43,004 nucleotides of DNA, taken from assembly GCF_018336975.1 (NCBI RefSeq), contig NZ_CP025572.1, positions 3,538,008 through 3,581,011 on the forward strand, read 5' to 3'. The DNA is from Marinomonas sp. CT5. GTDB lineage: Bacteria; Pseudomonadota; Gammaproteobacteria; Pseudomonadales; Marinomonadaceae. The notes under the pieces are model-generated. The model was not told where the DNA came from. It did no database searches and saw nothing but the letters and a program-made list of their open reading frames with translations. Positions 37,773 through 43,004 of this stretch are shown one piece after another (the stretch's first letter is position 1; each line of letters opens with the position of its first letter). Position numbers and translations under genes: made by a program.

Positions 37773-38231
37773 ATGAAGATTTGGCTGCTAACTCACAGCG
37801 AAGAGCTGAAAAAAAACTCAGGAACAGGAAAATTAGTTAAAGAGATACTACAAAATGATTGTGAAGTGGTAACTTGGTCTAGAGTCGTACCGGACAAAGA
37901 AGTATTGGCACTATCTCCCAACAATACACTACTTATTTATCTTACTGAAAGTATAGAACAGCCACTTGATCAGATATCCCCTGACACTATCGAGAACATC
38001 ATTATTCTTGACGGAACATGGCAACAAGCTCGAAAAATGTACAACCAGTCCCCTTATCTTAAAAAATTCAAACATTACGAGATTCAAAATATAAAATCTG
38101 TCTATTCAAAACGCCGCAATCAAAAAAAAATTGGTCTATGCACTGCAGAAGCAGTTATTCACCTCCTCGAACAAAACCAGCATCCGCAGAGCCATAATTT
38201 ATTAGAAAGGTTTACCAAGTTTAATCAGTAA
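37773..38231 (+). CDS. Short DTW-domain protein (TapT-like tRNA acp3U transferase)
   Basis: A 152-residue DTW-domain protein. The family transfers the aminocarboxypropyl group of SAM to uridine in tRNA. The signature is DGTW at 80-83 (ILDGTWQQARK), with the upstream TGKLVKEIL segment and the downstream CTAEAVIHLL region also conserved. It lacks the N-terminal Cys-rich zinc-like region that E. coli TapT (232 residues) has, and no in-frame coding for one is visible upstream. It may be a short subfamily. The ATG has AAGAGA upstream. Its 3' end overlaps the convergent FAA hydrolase gene by 11 bases. Confidence 0.8.
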   Translation: MKIWLLTHSEELKKNSGTGKLVKEILQNDCEVVTWSRVVPDKEVLALSPNNTLLIYLTESIEQPLDQISPDTIENIIILDGTWQQARKMYNQSPYLKKFKHYEIQNIKSVYSKRRNQKKIGLCTAEAVIHLLEQNQHPQSHNLLERFTKFNQ

Positions 38232-38928
38232 CACTTACTCGAATTTCACCTAAATGCTCAACCCAAGCCAGCATTTCATCCCCAACCACTACAGAACCGA
38301 CATTTTCAGGTGTACCCGTCATTATTAAATCTCCAGGTCGTAATTCAAAAACCTCTGACAGTTTGCAAATAACCTCTTCAATTGACCAAGTTAAATTAGC
38401 AACGCTACTCCTTTGCTTAAGGTTGTCATTTACTTTCAAACCAATTTCAGCTTTAGAAATATTATCTTCAAGCCAGTTTGTTTTTAACAAAATAGGGCTA
38501 ATTGGTGCAGACTCATCAAATGACTTACCCACTTCCCATGGACGGCCTTTCTTTTTTGCTTGCGTTTGAAGATCACGACGAGTCATATCTAAACCCACTG
38601 CATAGCCAAGAATAGAGTCAGCGGCCTGCTCTAGTGTTAACTCACGACCGCCTTTTCCTATAGCAACAACAAGCTCCACTTCATATTCAAACTGTGTTGT
38701 AGCCATAGGATAAGCAATACAAGTAACACCAGAAAATATAGCAGGCACAACACAAGAAGCATCTTTTGCAAAGAAAAATGGCGGATCTCTCTCTGGGTCA
38801 TCACCCATTTCTTTTGAATGTGCAGCATAATTTCGCCCAACACAATAAACACGACCAACAGGTAATACTTTATCAGAACCTACAATAGGCAAATAAGCTC
38901 TAGATTGCTCAGGAACAATATTATTCAC
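38221..38928 (-). CDS. Fumarylacetoacetate hydrolase family protein (YcgM-like)
   Basis: A 235-residue metal-dependent hydrolase/decarboxylase. The family core is VYCVGRNYAAHSKE near 28-40, with metal-binding acidic residues in EYEVEL (Glu83 and Glu85) and Asp114 in VGLDMTRRDLQ, and KSFDES near 154-159. Members act on acylpyruvates, oxaloacetate or aromatic-ring cleavage products; the substrate here is unknown. It starts at GTG (38928) 31 bases after the cupin gene stop, so the two are probably an operon. Its stop overlaps the convergent DTW gene. Confidence 0.88.
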   Translation of the reverse strand: MNNIVPEQSRAYLPIVGSDKVLPVGRVYCVGRNYAAHSKEMGDDPERDPPFFFAKDASCVVPAIFSGVTCIAYPMATTQFEYEVELVVAIGKGGRELTLEQAADSILGYAVGLDMTRRDLQTQAKKKGRPWEVGKSFDESAPISPILLKTNWLEDNISKAEIGLKVNDNLKQRSSVANLTWSIEEVICKLSEVFELRPGDLIMTGTPENVGSVVVGDEMLAWVEHLGEIRVSVTD

Positions 38929-38959
38929 TCAAACCTCAACCAACAAAAAATAGTAAAAC

Positions 38960-39598
38960 CTAGAAATGTCCAGACTTTAACCAAAGTAAACAGTCCGACG
39001 TCACGCTCCATTGATCGACCCTAAACCTTGGCTCTCGAAACCAAGCCCGAGAAGGCAAAGAAACATCACCATATTGAGCTTGGCCTGAGATGATAAATAA
39101 CTCAACAGAGCCAGATAAGTCCAACTCGCTCAATACATTGTCACCATTTTGAATGCGAACTAAATAAACATTCTCATAACCAAACTCATAAAGAGGACAA
39201 ATTTCAGACACAGAAGATGACCAAATGCTTGGAGTATCAATATAAACTTGATTCAAATCGGACACTTGAAACTGATGGAGCTTAACCAATAATAAACAAC
39301 CATCAATACTATGAGGTGCATGACTGCTTCCGGGAGGATTTCTAAAGTAGCTACCCGCTTTGAAATCACCTTTTTGATCAGAAAAAACACCATCTAAAAC
39401 AAGAATTTCTTCGCCCAATGGATGAGGATGAGGTCGGAATACAGAACCAGCTTCATATTTCACAAGACTTGTAGCATGCCCCCGCTCTGCCTCCTCTCTT
39501 GCCAATGGCTTGCGGTATACGCCAGACATGGGACTCGCCACCCAATCAGCTTTATCTGTGTCCATAAATACTGTCTGAGCAAAATCCATGTTAAGCAT
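38960..39598 (-). CDS. ChrR-like cupin protein
   Basis: A 212-residue protein made of two cupin-like halves. The first half has metal-ligand candidates His57 and His59 (RPHPHPLGEE), Glu63 and His96, close to the ChrR anti-sigma-factor cupin family; the second half (about 115-212) is more degenerate. ChrR proteins normally have an N-terminal zinc anti-sigma domain and an adjacent ECF sigma gene; both are absent here, so it is more likely a stand-alone metal-dependent cupin. The start may be the ATG at 39598 or 39589. It is upstream of the FAA hydrolase gene. Confidence 0.78.
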   Translation of the reverse strand: MLNMDFAQTVFMDTDKADWVASPMSGVYRKPLAREEAERGHATSLVKYEAGSVFRPHPHPLGEEILVLDGVFSDQKGDFKAGSYFRNPPGSSHAPHSIDGCLLLVKLHQFQVSDLNQVYIDTPSIWSSSVSEICPLYEFGYENVYLVRIQNGDNVLSELDLSGSVELFIISGQAQYGDVSLPSRAWFREPRFRVDQWSVTSDCLLWLKSGHF

Positions 39599-39692
39599 AA
39601 ATGTCCACCAATTCTAGGATGAAAATTCAGTTTAACGGTTTGGTTAAATAACAATCAAGCATTTACTAAGTTTAGATGGCAATGCCATAAAA

Positions 39693-39725
39693 TAAAAAAG
39701 GCACCGAGTGTTGCCACTAGGTGCC
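39693..39725 (-). terminator. Distal porin terminator
   Basis: GGCACC (39700-39705) with GGTGCC (39720-39725) and an inner AGTG/CACT stem; on the minus strand it ends in a U-run. It stands between the porin and the cupin gene. Confidence 0.75.
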
Positions 39726-39789
39726 AAATGTTCCAACAATCAGCCTACAAGAGAAGAAATATGGAACCTTGAATGATCTTACTTAACAT

Positions 39790-39815
39790 AAGGCTCCTAA
39801 ATAAACAGGAGCCTT
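39790..39815 (-). terminator. Proximal hairpin after the porin gene
   Basis: Nine-base perfect arms AAGGCTCCT (39790-39798) and AGGAGCCTT (39807-39815), about 30 bases past the porin stop, with only a weak U-tract. Probably a 3'-end stabilising hairpin or first terminator. Confidence 0.55.
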
Positions 39816-39845
39816 AGAGTAAATAAAATCAACTAAAAGGAGATT

Positions 39846-40793
39846 TTAGAAACCGTAGTAAACACCTACAGCTGATTTTGTATCTGTATCACTGTTTGCT
39901 GAATTACCGAAACTACCAACTTCACCGAACACATATACGTTTGAAGCTAGGTTGTAAGTAACACCCGCAGCGACTTCGTTAAACTTATCTGCACCAGCCG
40001 TGTCTTCATCAACATTCTGGTAAGAAGCGTAAACATCACCTGCGCCGTAACCGTAACGAGCAGCTAAACCAATAATGTCTTTAGTGTCTTCTGTAGTTTC
40101 GTACTTAGCAATAACAGAAAGGTTTTCTAGAGGAGCTACAGTGACAGATAAACCTGTTGTCGCTTTAGCGTCTGACGCAGCTGTATTATCACGAGTATCA
40201 TGACCCAACGCTACAGAAACCATGCCTGTTGAGTATTTAACAACGGCCATTGCAGCAGTACCATCTTGTTTAGCAGCTGCAAGTTCACTGTTATCACCTT
40301 TAACTTGTGCTGCAACTTGAACTTCAAAACCATTCATAGAAGGAGAGAAATAAGCAATAGTATCGCCTTCGGAAGTATTAGCAGCTTTAGTAGGGCTTAG
40401 GTATTCGAATTGGTTAATACCATCTTGGATTGCATTGTTGTAGATAGTATCGAAAGAACCAACTTGCACTTTACCAAAGTCACCTTTCAAACCTACATAG
40501 GCTTGATCAAGATTAACTTTACCGGAATCTGGCCCATTTGCTTTTTGATCAGCTTCGATCTCTACTTCGTACTTAAAAAAAGCAGTTAGACTATCAGAAA
40601 CCGTTGTTTCACCTTTCAAGCCAATAGTAGAGCCATTGTCTTCAAAGTTACTACCTTTACCAGTTGCATTGTCATTAGAGTAAGCATATTGAATGTTACC
40701 GTAAACATCTGCAGTAGAACCTTCAGCCGCAAAAGTAGGTACAGAAGCAAGTGCTGCAGTTGAAACAGCAATAGCAATAATCGATTTTTTCAT
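39846..40793 (-). CDS. Gram-negative trimeric porin
   Basis: A 315-residue outer-membrane general porin. The signal peptide is about residues 1-22 (ending PTFA). The mature protein begins AEGSTADVYGNIQYAYS and shows about 16 amphipathic strands and the C-terminal VGVYYGF, whose final Phe is the BAM recognition signal. The family segment DQAYVGLKGDFGKVQVGSFDT (loop 3 region) is near 97-117. It is very acidic, fitting a marine organism. It sits alone between AT-rich spacers, with AAAGGGAAACGAG before the ATG, which suggests high expression. Confidence 0.92.
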   Translation of the reverse strand: MKKSIIAIAVSTAALASVPTFAAEGSTADVYGNIQYAYSNDNATGKGSNFEDNGSTIGLKGETTVSDSLTAFFKYEVEIEADQKANGPDSGKVNLDQAYVGLKGDFGKVQVGSFDTIYNNAIQDGINQFEYLSPTKAANTSEGDTIAYFSPSMNGFEVQVAAQVKGDNSELAAAKQDGTAAMAVVKYSTGMVSVALGHDTRDNTAASDAKATTGLSVTVAPLENLSVIAKYETTEDTKDIIGLAARYGYGAGDVYASYQNVDEDTAGADKFNEVAAGVTYNLASNVYVFGEVGSFGNSANSDTDTKSAVGVYYGF

Positions 40794-41142
40794 TCTCGTT
40801 TCCCTTTTAAATGGTATTTACGCTTTTCTTGTAGGCGCTTGATGTATGCAAGCAACGTGATAACAATCTAAACATTTCGCAGAAATACACAACTAGACAC
40901 AAACTAATTGCACCAAGTATCCATTTTATGTTCTTTTTTTGTGAAATTAAGATTTTTAAAGAATTTATCAACAAATAAAAAAAATAAAAAAACCAATAAA
41001 ATCAACGGCCTAATATTTATTAGCAATAAATGTGTAACAAAAAAATCTTTACTAAATGAGGACAAAAGGAAAATCTGAAAAGCTTAGCAATAATTAAGCA
41101 GAGCTAAAAAAATAATAATCGAAGGAATTAGCTAATACAGTG
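40794..41142. other. AT-rich spacer upstream of the porin gene
   Basis: About 350 bases, extremely A/T-rich, with no plausible ORF. It must hold the porin promoter and any OmpR-like sites, but I could not point to a convincing -35/-10 pair. The long A/T runs at 40960-41000 and 41100-41150 may be bent DNA. Confidence 0.5.
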
Positions 41143-41173
41143 TAAAAAAACTAGAGGGAAAGCCCCTCTAGTT
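41143..41173 (-). terminator. Terminator of the DUF2058 gene
   Basis: Ten-base perfect arms AACTAGAGGG (41149-41158) and CCCTCTAGTT (41164-41173), ending in a seven-base U-run on the minus strand, 14 bases past the stop. Confidence 0.88.
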
Positions 41174-41186
41174 AATAAAATGAGAA

Positions 41187-41729
41187 TTACCACATTAAAT
41201 CATCAGGAATTTGAAAATCAGCATAGGGATCATCTTCCATACTTTCTTGTCGGTTATTACAAACCAATATATATGACGGATCTCTCTCAGTTATTTTCAC
41301 TGCGATAGGTTCTGGGATAAGCTCGTATTGAAGATCAAGTTTAGCAATGGCTAAGCGACCTCGACTCAAGTCATCATGCATAGATTGGCTTATATAAAGC
41401 TGTTTAACTTTCTTACTATCTGTAAAATGATAAGCGATATCGCCATCTTCTTTACGCACTCGATTTTGCTCTATCATCTGACGGATCTGACCTTGTACAG
41501 CCTTTTGCTCAGCTAGTCTCTGACGCTCAAGATTCAAAGCCTTGTCTCTTTCAATTTTTTGTTCTTTCTGCCGTTTTAATTCAAGCTGACGCTCACTATC
41601 ATTAGCAACTGCCTTACCTTTTTTTACCTTCTGTTTGTGCTGTAAAGACTCCGCTTTTATTTTTTTAGCTTTCTTCTTATCAACAAGTCCAACGCCCAAC
41701 AACTGCTCCTGTAAAGATTTCGCTGCCAT
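41187..41729 (-). CDS. DUF2058 (YaiL-like) nucleoprotein
   Basis: A 180-residue, highly charged protein of the YaiL/DUF2058 family. The N-terminal LQEQLLGVGLVDKKKAKKI is the signature, followed by a Lys/Arg/Gln-rich helix or coiled coil (about 18-95). A small C-terminal domain carries AYHFTDSKKVKQLYIS and PEPIAVKITERDPSYILV. Its molecular function is unknown; the basic helix suggests nucleic-acid or ribosome association. It is monocistronic with a strong terminator. Confidence 0.9.
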   Translation of the reverse strand: MAAKSLQEQLLGVGLVDKKKAKKIKAESLQHKQKVKKGKAVANDSERQLELKRQKEQKIERDKALNLERQRLAEQKAVQGQIRQMIEQNRVRKEDGDIAYHFTDSKKVKQLYISQSMHDDLSRGRLAIAKLDLQYELIPEPIAVKITERDPSYILVCNNRQESMEDDPYADFQIPDDLMW

Positions 41730-41812
41730 CTATATCTCCTCACTATTTAACCAAAACCTTCTTATGACATTATGACCCAAATGAAAAAGGGAAATCCCAT
41801 GCTATAAAAACA

Positions 41813-41840
41813 AAAAAAGCGACTATAAAAGTCGCTTTTT
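41813..41840 (-). terminator. Terminator of the second cold-shock gene
   Basis: AAAGCGACT with AGTCGCTTT (41816-41838) flanked by A-run and T-run, so active on both strands. A second small hairpin, GCTGAG/CTCAGC, lies between it and the cold-shock stop. Confidence 0.82.
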
Positions 41841-41879
41841 AGCATTCGCACTGCTGAGAGAATCCTCAGCAACGTTACC

Positions 41880-42089
41880 TTATAAAGGAGTAACGTTTTG
41901 AGCTTCTGGGCCTTTTTTGCCTTGAGCTACTTGGAATTCAACTTTTTGGCCTTCAGCCAAAGTTTTGAAACCAGAAGTGTTGATTGCAGAAAAATGAACA
42001 AAAACATCAGGACCTGAATCCTGTGTAATGAAACCGAAACCTTTAGTTTCGTTGAAAAATTTTACTGTACCAGTTACTACGTCAGACAT
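41880..42089 (-). CDS. Cold-shock domain protein (CspE/CspA family)
   Basis: A 69-residue OB-fold nucleic-acid-binding protein with RNP1 KGFGFI and RNP2 DVFVHF. The full pattern [15 protein letters not shown] is close to E. coli CspE/CspC, which act as RNA chaperones and antiterminators. The ATG is at 42089 with AGGA about eight bases upstream. A weak -10 candidate TATAAC lies at 42148-42143 on the minus strand without a good -35. It is the second cold-shock gene of the window. Confidence 0.95.
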   Translation of the reverse strand: MSDVVTGTVKFFNETKGFGFITQDSGPDVFVHFSAINTSGFKTLAEGQKVEFQVAQGKKGPEAQNVTPL

Positions 42090-42730
42090 GTCTGTTTATC
42101 CTGTAGGTTAAGTTAATTTATACGTATATGAAAGCCATCTACGTTATAGTGCTAAAAAAACTCGGTATTACTTATGACTTAACAGGACCGAACATACATG
42201 ACGTAATATTCGCAACTCTGGACATAAATATTGCCAACTCTTTTAAACGAAATTGATTGTAGTCCGCTTTCATCCATGGGGTCAATCATGTTCTACATAA
42301 ATTTAGCAAAATATTGGAACTTAAAGACTAACCATCCGTACAGAAAAAACCTATCTTTATGTATTTAAAGATTTTTTCTTTAAAAAATTAAAAAATAAAG
42401 TCACTAAAAAAATTATAAAAATTTACTCGTTGCAGAAACTATATCGCCTATTCTAAATTTAAAAGATTAAAATTTACTTTGATGAACCAAAAAAGATGCT
42501 TTCTATGACCAGAACAAGTATGACACTTTAGGGTAAATAACTAGCCAACTAGATTCATGCCTTAACAGGAATGACGAGTATATGCCTCTTCGGATATGAC
42601 ATTGCCTCATTATTTCATGGCGGTTTACGATAGGACTCATACTGTCTTGGCATTGGATTCGCGCTGACGCGTTGAGCTTGCGAAACAGACGCAAGCGAAG
42701 CAATGCAAGATGGCATTTCTTGCAGGCGAA
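42090..42730. other. Gene-free AT-rich region with hairpins
   Basis: The left part (42090-42300) is the cold-shock leader and promoter region. 42300-42480 is very A/T-rich. From about 42540 base composition changes. The minus strand reads CGTCATTCCTG...GAATCTAG (about 42552-42578), resembling the ends of common small palindromic repeats, followed by two perfect seven-base hairpins (GCTTGCG/CGCAAGC at 42676-42696, TGCAAGA/TCTTGCA at 42704-42724). No credible gene is present. Confidence 0.5.
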
Positions 42731-42760
42731 AAAAAACCCTGACAGCGTTAGCGATCAGGG
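42731..42760 (-). terminator. Outer rRNA-operon terminator
   Basis: CCCTGA (42737-42742) with TCAGGG (42755-42760) and partial inner pairing, followed on the minus strand by an eight-base U-run. It lies beyond the decayed 5S copy. Confidence 0.75.
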
Positions 42761-42771
42761 CCTTCTTAATG

Positions 42772-42840
42772 TAAAGCTTAACGACTGATGCCGACTCTCA
42801 CATGCGTGTCTTTGATAAAGAACCCCACACGCACTTGCTT
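42772..42840 (-). pseudogene. Decayed 5S rRNA remnant
   Basis: On the minus strand, CATGTGAGAGTCGGCATC followed by GTTAAGCTTTAC parallels the true 5S end CATGTGAGAGTAGGTCGTC with GTCAAGCTTTAT at 42913-42945. Further upstream GTGCGTGTGGGGTTCTT resembles the GGTAGTGTGGGGTCTCC of 5S genes. It is separated from the CATGTGAGAG part by about 14 inserted bases that create a cruciform-like hairpin (42803-42833). The front half of 5S is missing. It is flanked by a terminator on each side. Confidence 0.6.
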
Positions 42841-42871
42841 GGGAGGAAAACCCTATTACACCACCAATACG

Positions 42872-42902
42872 AAAAAACCCCGCCCTGCTGAGCAGGACGG
42901 GG
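42872..42902 (-). terminator. Inner rRNA-operon terminator
   Basis: CCCCGCCCTGCT (42878-42889) with AGCAGGACGGGG (42891-42902), one mismatch, very short loop, and a six-base U-run on the minus strand. It lies directly after the 5S gene. Confidence 0.88.
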
Positions 42903-42917
42903 TTCTTTTCAATATAA

Positions 42918-43004
42918 AGCTTGACGACGACCTACTCTCACATGGGATCTCCCACACTACCATTGGCGATGGCGCTTTTCACTTCTGAGTTCGGGATGGG
43001 ATCA
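42918..43004 (-). rRNA. 5S rRNA, 3' part (partial)
   Basis: The minus strand reads GATCCCATCCCGAACTCAG ... AGTGTGGGAGATCCCATGTGAGAGTAGG, the conserved 3' two thirds of bacterial 5S rRNA. The gene continues past the right edge. The 3' end is placed at about 42918 by analogy with Pseudomonas 5S. This is the end of a second rRNA operon pointing in the same direction as the one at the left edge. Confidence 0.93.

Noticed and set aside
42503..42703. 66-codon ORF on the minus strand next to the rRNA operon
   Set aside because: Biased Arg/Cys/His-rich translation, no ribosome site, and it spans hairpins and a likely repeat; treated as non-coding.
1..43004. Search for prophage, IS, integron, toxin-antitoxin or defence genes
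   Set aside because: No transposase, integrase, restriction, Cas or toxin-like protein was seen; all larger genes fit chromosomal core or ordinary envelope and transport functions.

Overview
This is a 43 kb piece of a gammaproteobacterial chromosome with moderate to low GC. Gene content and order (argH/hemCDXY, hemA-prfA-prmC, lolB-ispE-prs-rplY-pth-ychF, bamD/rluD-pgeF-clpB, tyrS beside an rRNA operon) resemble pseudomonads and Oceanospirillales. A Marinomonas-like marine bacterium is my best guess; that is inference from protein character and AT-rich spacers, not a database result. Almost everything is chromosomal core. I see no prophage, IS element, integron, CRISPR array or toxin-antitoxin module.

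The window is cut out between two rRNA operons that both point left. Bases 1-14 are the 5' end of a 16S gene, followed by its leader with boxA and a very clear P1 promoter at 291-318. Bases 42918-43004 are the 3' end of a 5S gene. Left to right the layout is: tyrS (-); an M23 peptidase (+); trxA (-); the minus-strand operon lptM-lysA-dapF-DUF484-yigB, where xerC is missing from its usual place; a divergent TonB/TolA-like membrane-anchored protein (+); argH (-); hemC-hemD-hemX-hemY (+); an Aer-like PAS chemoreceptor (-); a BASS-type permease with a 61-aa protein upstream of it (-); yaaA (+); hemA-prfA-prmC (-); a TPR lipoprotein-lolB-ispE-prs-rplY-pth-ychF run (+); five tRNA genes Gln-Met-Gln-Met-Gln (+); a YfaZ-like outer-membrane protein (+); clpB, pgeF and rluD (-); bamD (+); a glutathione S-transferase and a cold-shock protein (-); an ammonium transporter with a sigma-54 promoter (+); a short DTW-domain protein (+); an FAA hydrolase with a ChrR-like cupin (-); a porin (-); a DUF2058 protein (-); a second cold-shock protein (-); then about 0.8 kb of gene-free DNA with two terminators, a decayed 5S remnant and the real 5S.

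Functional themes are tetrapyrrole synthesis (hemA, hemC, hemD, hemX, hemY), diaminopimelate/lysine and arginine synthesis, translation (tyrS, prfA, prmC, pth, rplY, ychF, tRNAs, rluD), and outer-membrane biogenesis (lptM, lolB, bamD, M23 peptidase, porin). Several start codons are better placed internally than at the longest possible ORF (dapF, DUF484, argH, yaaA, prs, GST, the first cold-shock gene). The least ordinary parts are the decayed 5S copy between two terminators, the duplicated Met-Gln tRNA unit, the missing xerC, the unrecognised TonB-like protein, the sigma-54 promoter of an amt gene lacking glnK, and a long perfect dyad between the permease and the chemoreceptor.
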